Origin: an uncultured Collinsella sp.
GTDB lineage: Bacteria > Actinomycetota > Coriobacteriia > Coriobacteriales > Coriobacteriaceae
NCBI GenBank assembly: GCA_958438955.1
Contig: CAUBTS010000019.1
Span: forward strand, 1 to 22,509
Length of the DNA stretch: 22,509 nucleotides
Direction of reading: 5' to 3'
Shown: positions 6,897-15,224 of the stretch, piece by piece
Layout: every line of letters starts with the position of its first letter
Position numbering within the stretch: the stretch's first letter is position 1
Notes under the pieces: generated by a model
Told to the model about the DNA's origin: nothing
The model's input: only the letters and a program-made list of their open reading frames with translations
The model's database searches: none
Translations under genes and position numbers: made by a program

Positions 6897-8492
6897 CTAC
6901 GCACGGATAACCTTGTCGACGTTCTGGAGCTGCAGTTCCTCGCCGTCCTGGCCCTCGATCACCACATTTTGCAGATCGAGTACCTTGACGTTTTGCGCAA
7001 TGATGCCCTGACACACCATGGGCTCAACGCCGCAGGCCATGGCCGGGACAAAGGGCTCGGCATCCGGCGCGAAGGTCACGTGGACATCCTGGAACGTCAG
7101 GCGCGTTACTTTACTCTCGGGCAGGCCCGTGATGTAGGCAGCGGCCGCGTGGCAGTTAGTGGCCTCGATATCGCAAAACGTTGTGGCACCAAAGCCGGGC
7201 GTGCGGTCGTCGACGGGCAGCGTCTCGCGAGACTGCACGTAATCGGTCTTGCCGTCCTTGTCGCAGAAGTAGAAGGAGTTGACCACGAAGGGCGTGAGCA
7301 CCTCATCCATGCGAATGTGCTCAAAGGTAATGCCCTCGTTGACGGCATCCTTGCCGCGCCCGCGGCGGGTCTTGACGCGCAGGCCGCGGTCGGTGCGCTC
7401 AAAGAGGCACTTGCTCACGGTAAGGTCCTTGATGCCGCCGGCAGCCTCTGAACCCAGGACCACGGCGCCGTGACCATCGTGCATGTAGCAGTGAGAGATC
7501 AGCACGTCGTGCGTAGCGGGGCGAAGCTCGGGCTCAATGCCCAGCTTGCCGCTCTTGATGGCGATGCAGTCGTCGCCCACCGAGAACTGACAGCCAAGGA
7601 TGCGGACAAAGCCGCAGCTCTCGGGATCGAAACCGTCGGTGTTGTGGGAGTTCTTGGGGCCCTCGATGGACAGGCAGAGCGCATCGACGTGCTCGCACAG
7701 GATGGGGTGGATGTTCCACGCCGGGCTGTTGCGGACGGTGAAGCCGGCCAAGCTCACGTTTTGGCACTCGGACAGGAAAATCATGCGCGGGCGGGCGACC
7801 TCGCGGCCCTCCTCAGGGCGGAAGATGTTCTTAAAGTCCTTGTTCCACCAGTTGTCCTCGGCAAAATCAGTCTGACCGTTGATCGCGCCGCGACCATAGA
7901 TGCACACGTCGTGCACGCTCAGACCCGTAAAGATAGAGCAGTAGGTCGAGAAGCTCTCGCCCTCCCAGCGGCCCAGGGGCAGCATATCGGTGCCAGCATA
8001 CCCAGCACCCTCGTCGCCCGTGACCGTACCGGGGATGTAGGCAAGCGCCGCACGATCGTGGCGAGCCAGCAGCACCGCTCCCTCGGCGAGCTCGATGTTG
8101 ATATTGCTCTTAAGGAAGAGGGATTTGATACGATAGCTGCCGGCGGGAATCAGCACGCGCCCGTCCTTGGGACAGGCCATGATGGCAGCCTGGATGTTGG
8201 TGGTGTCATCATGCTCGGCATCGCCCTTGGCGCCACAGTCGCGAACGTTGATGGTAAAAGGCTCAGCCGGCGTGGTGACACCTACGCTCAGCTCACGCTC
8301 GCCACAAACAAAACGAACCAGGTTGCGCTTGCCGGGGGTCAGGCCGTCGACATAGGTCTCGACCGTATTCGTGGTACCGGCGGGCTCGTCGTTGACAAAG
8401 ATCTCCCACGTATCGGCACAGGTAAAGTAGCCGCCGTCGTCAAGCTCGATCACGGCCGCGCGGGCGTTGCGCCAGATAACGTTCGTCTCCAT
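6897..8492 (-). CDS. GH28 polygalacturonase, probably intracellular exo-type
   Basis: 531 residues. The N-terminal 80 or so look like a fibronectin-III-type domain (DTWEIFVNDEPAGTTNT...VDGLTPGKRNLVRF). The right-handed beta-helix domain begins at NVRDCGAKGD. The family 28 catalytic set is complete: NTDG (Asp286), GDD (Asp307, Asp308), GHG (His341) and RVK (372-374). It hydrolyses alpha-1,4 galacturonan links. An FN3-like front domain is known in intracellular exo-polygalacturonases such as Thermotoga PelB, so release of galacturonate units from imported oligomers is the best guess. No signal peptide is present. ATG 8492 is chosen (AGGGAG, 6 bases ahead) over ATG 8507. The gene lies just behind the symporter terminator; a possible -10 box (TACAAT) is in the gap but no clear -35 box. 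Confidence 0.92.
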   Translation of the reverse strand: METNVIWRNARAAVIELDDGGYFTCADTWEIFVNDEPAGTTNTVETYVDGLTPGKRNLVRFVCGERELSVGVTTPAEPFTINVRDCGAKGDAEHDDTTNIQAAIMACPKDGRVLIPAGSYRIKSLFLKSNINIELAEGAVLLARHDRAALAYIPGTVTGDEGAGYAGTDMLPLGRWEGESFSTYCSIFTGLSVHDVCIYGRGAINGQTDFAEDNWWNKDFKNIFRPEEGREVARPRMIFLSECQNVSLAGFTVRNSPAWNIHPILCEHVDALCLSIEGPKNSHNTDGFDPESCGFVRILGCQFSVGDDCIAIKSGKLGIEPELRPATHDVLISHCYMHDGHGAVVLGSEAAGGIKDLTVSKCLFERTDRGLRVKTRRGRGKDAVNEGITFEHIRMDEVLTPFVVNSFYFCDKDGKTDYVQSRETLPVDDRTPGFGATTFCDIEATNCHAAAAYITGLPESKVTRLTFQDVHVTFAPDAEPFVPAMACGVEPMVCQGIIAQNVKVLDLQNVVIEGQDGEELQLQNVDKVIRA

Positions 8493-8540
8493 GGATTTCT
8501 CCCTCAAAAAGATGCTCTAAAGGCAAATTGTACGCTGTTG

Positions 8541-8583
8541 AAAAAGGGCCGTGCCTGCCGGCGGAATTCCGGTGGCACGGCCC
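8541..8583 (-). terminator. Rho-independent terminator of the symporter gene
   Basis: GGGCCGTGCC (8546-8555) pairs perfectly with GGCACGGCCC (8574-8583). On the minus strand the stem is followed by TTTTT (8541-8545). It sits 25 bases past the symporter stop. The loop contains its own CCGGAATTCCGG palindrome. Confidence 0.88.
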
Positions 8584-8607
8584 TGTGATTTGGACGATAT
8601 GTCGGCC

Positions 8608-10167
8608 TTACTCGGCGGGGGTTACGCTACCGTCCTGGAAGCCAACGTTGTTGTGGGCAAAGCAGTCCTCGTACTTAAAGCCGGAGAGCTCCTCGCAAAG
8701 CGCCTTGACCTCGGGCTTGACGTCGGCCATCTTGCCGCCCTCCTTGACGCGGCGGATCTCGTCGCAAAGGACGTCGCACTGCTCCTTGTCAATCTTGATG
8801 CCGCGGGCAAGGACAGCCGCGAGCAGGAAGAAGCCGGCGCAGCCGATGAGCATGTAGCCGCAGATGTACAGAGGCACGGTGGCGGGCTGGGTCACGGCGT
8901 CGCTGTTGCCGGCGGTCTGAATGAAGCCGGAGGCAGCAAGGACGATGGCCCATGCGTTAACGGCGATAGCCTGGGCGATCTGCTGGCAGAGCTGCTGAGC
9001 GGAGCTGTAGATGCCCTCGCGACGACGCAGGGTGATGAGTTCATCGACATCGGGGATGTAGTTGAGCAGAACATCGGGCAGGTACTGGAAGCCGACGTAG
9101 AAGAACTTCCAGATGGCGAAGATGATGGGGTAGGCGATCATGGCGATGGCGACCGTGGAGGTGCCGTTGATCTGACCAAAGGCGAAGTAGTTGTAGGCAA
9201 TGATGCACGCAGCGCAACCGACATTTGCGAGGTACCAAGACTTGTGGAAGCCCTTCTTGGCCATGAGGGCGACCCAGATGGCGGTGCAGACGATAGCGAC
9301 GACCTTGCCAGGCATCTCCATCACGGACTCGTAGGACTTAGGAATCTGCAGGCAGTAGACGATGAAGAAGGACAGGCAGGCAGACCAGCAGGCAGCAGCG
9401 AGCTTCGTGGAGACCTGTGCGTACAGGACCTTGCGGAAGGACTTGTTGCGGAAGGTGGAGATAACGTCGATGAAGAACTTCTTGATACCCTCGCCGACGC
9501 TCTCGATCTTCTCCTGAGCGACCTCCTCGGGGGTGTGCTCCCACGTGGACAGGTACACACAAAGCAGCGAGATTGCCATGACCGAAGCGTTGACCGTAGC
9601 GATGATGAAGTAGCTGAACGGGTTGGTCTCGCCGAAGGTGCCAAAGCCGAAGCCCACAAGTGCAGCCATCAGGAAGCCGGCGGCGTTACCAAAGAGATGC
9701 TTGTAGCCGGTGAGGTACGTACGCTCCTTAAAGTCGTCGGTCATCTCGATGGTAAGCGGCGACAGGTTGGCGGTGCAGAACGTGTACGCGACGTTGTAGA
9801 TCAGGTACAGCACAAAGTAGTACGGGAAGCCAAACGGCGTAGCCACGAAGATGAGCGGCTCGGCGATCATCATCGGGATGGCCAGCAAGATCCAGAAACG
9901 ACGACGACCAAAGATGCGGCCAATCTTGGTGGCATAGAAGTTATCGGCCACAAAGCCCATCAGCGGGCAAAGAATGGCGTTGACATAGATGGCAAACGAG
10001 CTGATCAGTGCAGCCTCGCCTGCGGACAGGCCACACTCCGTGGACAGGAACAGCACCATGTAGCTGTGCGTAAAGGTCAGGGCACCGGAATTGAGCATAC
10101 CGCCCATACCAAAGCCCAAGCGCGTCCAGAATGTGATCTTACGCTTTTTTCCGATCTTATTAGTCAT
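8608..10167 (-). CDS. GPH-family (MelB-like) sugar:cation symporter, probable oligogalacturonide/uronide importer
   Basis: 519 residues with about twelve hydrophobic segments. The start GFGMGGMLNSGALTFTHSYMVLFLS, the PLMGFVADNFYATKIGRIFGRRRFWIL loop and the RREGIYSSAQQLCQQIAQAIAV segment are typical of glycoside-pentoside-hexuronide cation symporters. The C-terminal tail is hydrophilic and about 80 residues long. It should import the substrates of the surrounding cytoplasmic enzymes; whether that is galacturonate, di- or trigalacturonate, or unsaturated products is unknown. ATG 10167 is chosen (GAGGGAG, 4 bases ahead). Three copies of the GTGAACGTT operator and a separate 17-bp palindrome lie upstream. 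The gene has its own strong terminator, so its transcript is probably monocistronic. Confidence 0.88.
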   Translation of the reverse strand: MTNKIGKKRKITFWTRLGFGMGGMLNSGALTFTHSYMVLFLSTECGLSAGEAALISSFAIYVNAILCPLMGFVADNFYATKIGRIFGRRRFWILLAIPMMIAEPLIFVATPFGFPYYFVLYLIYNVAYTFCTANLSPLTIEMTDDFKERTYLTGYKHLFGNAAGFLMAALVGFGFGTFGETNPFSYFIIATVNASVMAISLLCVYLSTWEHTPEEVAQEKIESVGEGIKKFFIDVISTFRNKSFRKVLYAQVSTKLAAACWSACLSFFIVYCLQIPKSYESVMEMPGKVVAIVCTAIWVALMAKKGFHKSWYLANVGCAACIIAYNYFAFGQINGTSTVAIAMIAYPIIFAIWKFFYVGFQYLPDVLLNYIPDVDELITLRRREGIYSSAQQLCQQIAQAIAVNAWAIVLAASGFIQTAGNSDAVTQPATVPLYICGYMLIGCAGFFLLAAVLARGIKIDKEQCDVLCDEIRRVKEGGKMADVKPEVKALCEELSGFKYEDCFAHNNVGFQDGSVTPAE

Positions 10168-10190
10168 CGAGCTCCCTCTCTTTTCTCGAT

Positions 10191-10207
10191 TGTCTTGTAA
10201 CAAGACA
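10191..10207. promoter_or_regulatory. 17-bp palindrome TGTCTTGT-A-ACAAGACA in the symporter leader
   Basis: Eight-base arms match exactly around a single central base, 24 bases upstream of the symporter start codon. A one-base loop cannot form a good RNA hairpin, so a protein-binding DNA site is more likely. The form CTTGTnACAAG resembles GntR-type operators; no such regulator is in the window. Confidence 0.4.
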
Positions 10208-10244
10208 TTTGAGTCCACACTGACATCTGTCTGCCCAGCGTTCA

Positions 10245-10258
10245 GGGTGAACGTTTAG
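10245..10258. promoter_or_regulatory. LacI-type operator, promoter-proximal copy before the symporter
   Basis: GGGTGAACGTTTAG: the left half matches the consensus and the right half is degenerate. The centre (10252.5) is 40 bp from the next copy. It lies just downstream of the candidate -10 box. Confidence 0.6.
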
Positions 10259-10262
10259 TTAG

Positions 10263-10291
10263 ATTATGCGCGATTGCTTACGACAGGTGAA
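10263..10291 (-). promoter_or_regulatory. Candidate promoter of the symporter gene
   Basis: On the minus strand TTCACC (10286-10291, within the central operator) as -35 and CATAAT (10263-10268) as -10 are spaced by 17 bases. Operators overlap the -35 and follow the -10, a layout suited to repression. Confidence 0.5.
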
Positions 10292-10300
10292 CGTTCACTT
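10285..10300. promoter_or_regulatory. LacI-type operator, central copy before the symporter
   Basis: AGGTGAACGTTCACTT contains the exact 12-bp palindrome GTGAACGTTCAC (10287-10298). It overlaps the candidate -35 box of the symporter promoter. Confidence 0.75.
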
Positions 10301-10405
10301 GCATATTATCCCCGAACGGTCGATTTTTACCGCCGAACGGACACAATTGAGATCCTCACACCTATTTTCTGCTGGTAAGGGTGCCATGCTGGACAGCCAT
10401 GAGAT

Positions 10406-10419
10406 AGGTGAACGTTTAT
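10406..10419. promoter_or_regulatory. LacI-type operator, distal copy
   Basis: AGGTGAACGTTTAT: consensus left half, weaker right half. Its centre is 121 bp upstream of the central copy and close behind the uxaA terminator. It could be an auxiliary site for DNA looping. The rest of 10301-10454 shows two CGAACGG words but no gene. Confidence 0.5.
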
Positions 10420-10454
10420 CAGATTTTCCAACATATTCACTTAACCACGAAGCG

Positions 10455-10487
10455 AAAAAGCCCCGCCGGGATCACTCCCAACGGGGC
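10455..10487 (-). terminator. Rho-independent terminator of the uxaCBA operon
   Basis: GCCCCG and CGGGGC ends (outer ends at 10460 and 10487), with an inner GGGA/TCCC pairing, form a strong stem. On the minus strand TTTTT (10455-10459) follows. It lies 35 bases past the uxaA stop. Confidence 0.85.
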
Positions 10488-10522
10488 AGACGACATAGCG
10501 CTATGTTTGGGCGCACTTGCTG

Positions 10523-12007
10523 CTACAAGCAGACGCCGTCCTTCCAGATACTGATCTCGTGACAGCCACGGCGCTCGGCACTCGTGAGCTTACCGCTCGC
10601 CGTCTGTAGCACCAGCTGGTACAAATCGCGGGCGGCCTCGTCGAGCGTGCGCTCACCCGTGGCAATCACGCCGGCGTTAAAGTCCATCCAGTTGGCCTTG
10701 TGGTCGCACAGACGCTGATTGGTGAACACCTTGAGCGTGGGCGCCGGCGCGCCAAACGGCGTGCCGCGTCCAGTCGAGAACAGAATCACGTGGCAGCCAG
10801 CAGCCGTCAACGCCGTGGTGGATACCATGTCGTTGCCCGGGCCGCACAGCATGTTCAGGCCATGCTTGGTGACCTGACCGGCATACGGCAGCACGTCGAC
10901 GATGGGTGCAGAGCCACCCTTCTGCACGCAGCCGCAACTCTTGTCCTCGAGCGTGGTAATACCGCCGTCCTTGTTACCGGGACTCGGGTTCTCGTAGACC
11001 ACCTCGCCATGGCTAATAAAGTAGTCCTTAAAGCCATTGAGCATGTCGGAGGCAGCGTTAAAGACCTGCTCGTTCTCGCAACGGTCAAGCAGGATGCTCT
11101 CCGCGCCAAACATCTCGGGCACCTCGGTAAGCACCGACGTGCCGCCGCGGGCGACGACCATATCGCTCACGCGACCGATCGTGGGGTTAGCGGTAATGCC
11201 CGAAAGGCCGTCAGAGCCGCCACACTTAAGACCAATGACCAGCTCGGAGGCCGGAATGGGCTCACGCTTTGCTTGCTTGGCCAGGTCAGCCAGCTCGGAC
11301 AGAATCTTGTGCCCCTCGATCTGCTCGTCGGCGACGTCCTGGCAGGTGAGGAAGCGGACGCGCTCGTGGTCGAAGTCACCGAGCTCGTCGAGCACCTGCT
11401 GATGCGTGCAGTTCTCGCAACCGAGCGACAGGAATAGCACGCCGGCCGCATTAGGATGACGCGAGAGCGCCACCAGCAGACGACGCGTCTGGGCATGGTC
11501 GGCGCCGGTCTGCGAGCAGCCAAAGGGATGCGGGAAGTAGTAAACACCCTCCAGCGAGCCATCGACCAGATCCTGGGCCTGCTCACACATGGCACGGGCG
11601 ACTTCGTTGACACAGCCGACCGTGGGGATGATCCATAGCTCATTACGCGTCGCGGCACGACCGTCGGCGCGGCGGAACCCCATAAAGGTCTCGGGCTCAA
11701 CCGACTCAACGACCGGATGCGTGGGGTTGTAGGTGTACTCGACCTCGCCCGAAAGGTTGGTCTTCACATTGTGCGTGTGGAGCCACTGACCGGGCTGGAC
11801 ATCGCCCGTCACGTGTCCGATAGGAAGGCCGTACTTAATGACGTCCTCGCCGGCGGCAATCGCGCGCACCGCCATCTTATGGCCCTGCGGAATATCCTCC
11901 ACGGCCACGACCTCGCCCACCCCGGGAACCGCGACGGCGGTGCCCTTGGCAAGCGGCGACAGCGCGACGATCACGTTGTCGACCGGATTGATCTGGATAG
12001 TGTTCAT
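10523..12007 (-). CDS. uxaA: Altronate dehydratase
   Basis: 494 residues, the family's usual length. It dehydrates D-altronate to 2-keto-3-deoxygluconate, the last step made by this cluster. The N-terminal SAF-type domain (about 1-90, ending PGQWLHTHN) is followed by the altronate/galactarate dehydratase domain with GFRRADGRAATRNELWIIPTVGCVN, HPFGCSQTGADHAQT, LFLSLGCENC, KCGGSDGLSGITANP and the late CGPGNDMVSTTALTAAGCHVILFSTGRGTPFG block. Conserved cysteines there fit the iron-dependent enzyme. The start ATG 12007 has AGGA 9 bases upstream. It is third in the uxaC-uxaB-uxaA order, 81 bases after uxaB. The gap holds a perfect 10-bp hairpin without a T run. No kinase or aldolase for the product is in the window. 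Confidence 0.95.
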   Translation of the reverse strand: MNTIQINPVDNVIVALSPLAKGTAVAVPGVGEVVAVEDIPQGHKMAVRAIAAGEDVIKYGLPIGHVTGDVQPGQWLHTHNVKTNLSGEVEYTYNPTHPVVESVEPETFMGFRRADGRAATRNELWIIPTVGCVNEVARAMCEQAQDLVDGSLEGVYYFPHPFGCSQTGADHAQTRRLLVALSRHPNAAGVLFLSLGCENCTHQQVLDELGDFDHERVRFLTCQDVADEQIEGHKILSELADLAKQAKREPIPASELVIGLKCGGSDGLSGITANPTIGRVSDMVVARGGTSVLTEVPEMFGAESILLDRCENEQVFNAASDMLNGFKDYFISHGEVVYENPSPGNKDGGITTLEDKSCGCVQKGGSAPIVDVLPYAGQVTKHGLNMLCGPGNDMVSTTALTAAGCHVILFSTGRGTPFGAPAPTLKVFTNQRLCDHKANWMDFNAGVIATGERTLDEAARDLYQLVLQTASGKLTSAERRGCHEISIWKDGVCL

Positions 12008-12045
12008 TGCAAATGGTCCTAACCCTACAGGTTGAGCAGAAGTCG

Positions 12046-12077
12046 AGACGCGGGCACGCCGTCCCGCGCCCGCGTCT
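12046..12077 (-). other. Intercistronic hairpin between uxaB and uxaA
   Basis: AGACGCGGGC (12046-12055) pairs perfectly with GCCCGCGTCT (12068-12077). No T run follows, so it is more likely an mRNA-stability or processing structure than a terminator. It begins 11 bases past the uxaB stop. Confidence 0.5.
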
Positions 12078-12088
12078 GCGCCGGAAAT

Positions 12089-13603
12089 TTACGCCTGGGC
12101 GTTGGCGAAGGCCTGCTTGGCACCCTCGGTGCGCACGACGGCGAGCGCACTGACGACAAACTCCTCAAGACCGGCGATCTGCGTAAGGTCCTCGCCCCAC
12201 ATCTGCTCGTTGGTGAGCACGTCGTGCACCAGCTGGGCATCGTCGGCACCGGCGTGGGCGGCGTAGAAATCGAGTACGAAGGCGTCGTCCTGAGCGGTGT
12301 ACTCGGTGCCGTCGGAGCGACGCAGGTGCAGGCCGTCGCCCTCGCGGGACACGAGCTCCTGCGTGTAGAAGGAGATGAGCGTAGCGAGGCTCGTCGCCAG
12401 GCACTTGGGCAGGTTGCCGGTCTCGGCAACGTAGTCCTTGAGCGTGGGCAGGTCGCGAGCGCGCCACTTAGCCGTGGAGTTGAGGCAGATGGAGAGCAGC
12501 GCATGATCAATAAACGGGTTGTCGAAGCGGTTTTCGACGGCGGCGGCAAAGGCCTTGCAGTCCTCGACATCCAAGTCGGCGGCAAGCGTCGGAATGACCT
12601 CGTCGTAGAGCATGGTGTTCATGAAGCCGCGAATGGTCTCGTCATGCATGCAGTCGCGCACGATATCAAAGCCGGCAACCCAGGAACCCGGAACGAAGGC
12701 GGTATGGGCACCGTTGAGGATGCGGACCTTGCGCTTTTTGTACGGGGTGACGTCGGGAGTCACAAAGACACCCGGAAGACCAGCCTTCACAAAGGGAAGC
12801 TTCTCGGCAAGCGACTCGTCGCCCTGGATGCCCCACATCTGGAAGGGCTCGCGCACGGCCAGGAAGGGATCCTCGTAGCCCAGACGCTCGGCAACCGCCG
12901 CGGCCTCCTTAGGATCGCGGATGCGGCCGGGGACGATGGTGTCGACGAGCGTGGTGCAGACGGTGCAGTCGTTAGCCATCCACTGCGCAAACTCGTCCTC
13001 CCAGCCCCAGTCGCTCACATACTGGTTCATGATGCGCAGCAACTCCTCGCCGTTGTGATCGATGAGCTCGCAGGCGAGGACGATGACGCCCGGCTTACCG
13101 GCAGCCCAGCGGGTGTGGAGCACCTGGGCAAGCTTGGCGGGGAAGCTCGCAGGTGGCATGTCGTCGGCCTTGCAGGACGGGTCATAGGCGATACCGGCCT
13201 CGGTGGTGTTGGAGACGATGATCTCTAGGTCGTCGGAGACGGCGACCTCCATCATGGCGCGATAGTCGTCCTCACGATACGGGTTAAGGCAGCGGCTGCA
13301 GGCGCTGATCACGCGGGACTCGTCAACCGTGTTGCCGTTCTCCTTGCCGCGCACCAGCACGGTGTACAGGTCGTCCTGGGCATTGATACCGTCGGCAAAG
13401 CCAAAGGCACCGCTGATGGGCTGCACCATGACGACCTTGCCGTTCCAGCCGGTGGCCTCGTTGCCCATGTCAAAGAAGCGGTCGACGAAGGCGCGCAGGA
13501 AATTGCCCTCGCCAAACTGCAGAACCTTCTCGGGAGCATCCTTGGGCAGCAAATAGCCCTTGTAGCCGATCTTCTCGAGCGCATCGTAGCTGATGTTCTC
13601 CAT
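12089..13603 (-). CDS. uxaB: Tagaturonate reductase (altronate oxidoreductase)
   Basis: 504 residues of the long-chain mannitol dehydrogenase/polyol oxidoreductase family. It reduces D-tagaturonate to D-altronate with NADH. The N-terminal part has the uronate-reductase motif LQFGEGNFLRAFVDRFFD at about residues 28-45, SNTTEAGI in the Rossmann half, and the family core KVRILNGAHTAFVPG with the expected lysine and asparagine. The C-terminal half is the mannitol dehydrogenase C-domain. A fructuronate reductase (UxuB) is less likely because the FGEGNFLRAF form and the flanking uxaA and uxaC point to the galacturonate branch. The start ATG 13603 has AAGGAG 8 bases upstream. It follows uxaC by 96 bases, with a hairpin in the gap. 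Confidence 0.92.
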   Translation of the reverse strand: MENISYDALEKIGYKGYLLPKDAPEKVLQFGEGNFLRAFVDRFFDMGNEATGWNGKVVMVQPISGAFGFADGINAQDDLYTVLVRGKENGNTVDESRVISACSRCLNPYREDDYRAMMEVAVSDDLEIIVSNTTEAGIAYDPSCKADDMPPASFPAKLAQVLHTRWAAGKPGVIVLACELIDHNGEELLRIMNQYVSDWGWEDEFAQWMANDCTVCTTLVDTIVPGRIRDPKEAAAVAERLGYEDPFLAVREPFQMWGIQGDESLAEKLPFVKAGLPGVFVTPDVTPYKKRKVRILNGAHTAFVPGSWVAGFDIVRDCMHDETIRGFMNTMLYDEVIPTLAADLDVEDCKAFAAAVENRFDNPFIDHALLSICLNSTAKWRARDLPTLKDYVAETGNLPKCLATSLATLISFYTQELVSREGDGLHLRRSDGTEYTAQDDAFVLDFYAAHAGADDAQLVHDVLTNEQMWGEDLTQIAGLEEFVVSALAVVRTEGAKQAFANAQA

Positions 13604-13640
13604 CTGTGTCTCTCCTTAGATAGCTGTTAGCGTGCAAGCA

Positions 13641-13674
13641 AAACGGGGGCGCCGCGTGTGGCAACGGCGCTCCC
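13641..13674 (-). terminator. Possible attenuator hairpin between uxaC and uxaB
   Basis: Arms 13645-13654 and 13665-13674 pair with one mismatch. On the minus strand the stem is followed by GTTTTG, a short T tract. It could reduce uxaBA expression relative to uxaC or protect transcript ends. It is too weak to call a full terminator. Confidence 0.4.
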
Positions 13675-13699
13675 GAGTTCGATGTGATTCGATGCGGGC

Positions 13700-15127
13700 T
13701 TAGGCCTCGTCGGTGTCCAGGTCAAAGCCAAAGTAGCGGACCGCATTGTTGTAGCTGATGTCACGCACAACCTCGCCCAGCAGCTCCATGTCGGCCGGGT
13801 ACTTGCCCTGCTCGACCCACTCGCCGATCACGCTGCACAGCACGCGACGGAAGTACTCGTGGCGCGGATAGGACAGGAAGGAGCGGGAATCGGTAAGCAT
13901 GCCCACAAAGTTGCCCAACACGCCCTCGTTAGCCAGAGCCGTAAGCTGCTCGCGCATGCCGACCTCGTTGTCGTTGAACCACCAGGCGGAGCCGTTCTGG
14001 ATCTTACCGGCAGTCGGAGCCTCCTGGAAGCAACCCATGACGGTATCGATCATGGTGTTATCGATGGGGTTCAGGCTGTACAGGATGGTCTTGGGCAGGC
14101 CGCAGGTCTCCTGGATGGAGTTGAGGAAATCGGCGAGCTGGTCGGACGGCGTGTAGTTGGAGATGCAGTCGTAGCCGGTGTCGGGACCGAGTTTGGCGAA
14201 CATGGCGCGGTTGTTGTCGCGCTTGCAGCCAAAGTGCAGCTGCATGGCCCAGCCCAGACGGACATACTCGCCGGCAACGAACTGCATAAAGGCAGTCTTG
14301 TACTTGAGGACCTCTTCCTCGGTAAGCTGCTCGGCAGCCAGACCCTTGGCAAAGATAGCCTCGATCTCGTCGGCGGTAGCCGGGACGTACATAACGTAGT
14401 CGAGTGCGTGGTCGGAGGCGCGGCAGCCCAGCTCGTGAGCAACGTCGTAGCGCTTGGAAATGGCAGCCTTCATGCCCTCAAAGTCGCTGACCTCAACGCC
14501 GGCAACCTCGGAAAGGTGCTTGCAGTAGTCGGCAAACTCCTGGCCGCGCTCGATGCGCAAAGCGGCATCGGGGCGCATGGCGGGAACGACCTGAACGTCA
14601 AAGCTGTCGTCGGCGGCAATCTTCTTGTGCCACTCAAAGCTGTCGGCGGGGTCGTCGGTAGTGCAGATCATGCGGACGTTGGACTGCTTGATCAGGTTTC
14701 GGCAGGTAAAGCTAGCCTCAGCGAGCTTGGCGTTGGCAAGGTCCCAGACCTCCTGGGCAGTCTTGCCGTTGAGGACGCCCTCGTAGCCAAAGTAGCGCTT
14801 AAGCTCCAGGTGGCTCCACTCAAAGACGGGGTTGCCAACGCAGCGACCCAGGGTCTCGGCCCACTTTTGGAACTTCTCGCGAGCAGGGGCGTCGCCAGTG
14901 ATAAAACGCTCGTCGACGCCGTTGGCACGCATCAGGCGCCACTTGTAGTGGTCGCCGCCCAGCCAAACCTCGGTGATGTTCTCGAAACGCTTGTCCTCCC
15001 AAATCTCCTTAGGAGAAATGTGGCAGTGATAGTCGACGATGGGCATGCCCTCGGCAAAGTTGTGGAACAGCTCCTCGCCGGTCTTAGTGCTCAGCAGGAA
15101 ATCCTGATCGTCCATAAAGTTTTTCAT
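13700..15127 (-). CDS. uxaC: Uronate (glucuronate/galacturonate) isomerase
   Basis: 475 residues, the usual size. It isomerises D-galacturonate to D-tagaturonate (and glucuronate to fructuronate), the entry step of the pathway. Family features are MPIVDYHCHISPKEIWEDKRFENITEVWLGGDHYKWR near the N-terminus (the metal-binding H-x-H), MICTTDDPADSFEWH, the WAMQLHFGCKRDNN segment, and the C-terminal NGSAWWFNDNEVGM and DSRSFLSYPRHEYFRRVLC blocks. ATG 15127 is chosen (AGGGG, 7 bases ahead); an upstream ATG at 15196 lies inside the operator and lacks a ribosome site. It heads the uxaCBA operon, under two operator copies. Confidence 0.95.
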   Translation of the reverse strand: MKNFMDDQDFLLSTKTGEELFHNFAEGMPIVDYHCHISPKEIWEDKRFENITEVWLGGDHYKWRLMRANGVDERFITGDAPAREKFQKWAETLGRCVGNPVFEWSHLELKRYFGYEGVLNGKTAQEVWDLANAKLAEASFTCRNLIKQSNVRMICTTDDPADSFEWHKKIAADDSFDVQVVPAMRPDAALRIERGQEFADYCKHLSEVAGVEVSDFEGMKAAISKRYDVAHELGCRASDHALDYVMYVPATADEIEAIFAKGLAAEQLTEEEVLKYKTAFMQFVAGEYVRLGWAMQLHFGCKRDNNRAMFAKLGPDTGYDCISNYTPSDQLADFLNSIQETCGLPKTILYSLNPIDNTMIDTVMGCFQEAPTAGKIQNGSAWWFNDNEVGMREQLTALANEGVLGNFVGMLTDSRSFLSYPRHEYFRRVLCSVIGEWVEQGKYPADMELLGEVVRDISYNNAVRYFGFDLDTDEA

Positions 15128-15179
15128 CAAACAGCCCCTTTGCTGGCAACGCGGGCGCACGGCGCGCTCGTTATCCTTT

Positions 15180-15195
15180 AGGTGAACGTTCACCA
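15180..15195. promoter_or_regulatory. LacI-type operator, proximal copy before uxaC
   Basis: AGGTGAACGTTCACCA, with the perfect core GTGAACGTTCAC at 15182-15193. The centre is 38 bp from the next copy. It abuts the candidate -10 box. Confidence 0.8.
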
Positions 15196-15224
15196 TACTA
15201 ATCCATTACGACTCAAAAGGTGAA
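15195..15224 (-). promoter_or_regulatory. Candidate promoter of uxaCBA
   Basis: On the minus strand TTCACC (15219-15224, inside the distal operator) as -35 and TAGTAT (15195-15200) as -10 are separated by 18 bases. Each box matches the consensus at four of six bases. The same arrangement recurs at the other two regulated promoters. Confidence 0.4.

Noticed and set aside
8551..10200. 549-codon plus-strand frame opposite the symporter
   Set aside because: It is an Asp/Gly/Leu/Val-rich antisense translation of membrane segments, with no family features.
13859..15181. 440-codon plus-strand frame opposite uxaC
   Set aside because: Antisense shadow of a fully conserved uronate isomerase.
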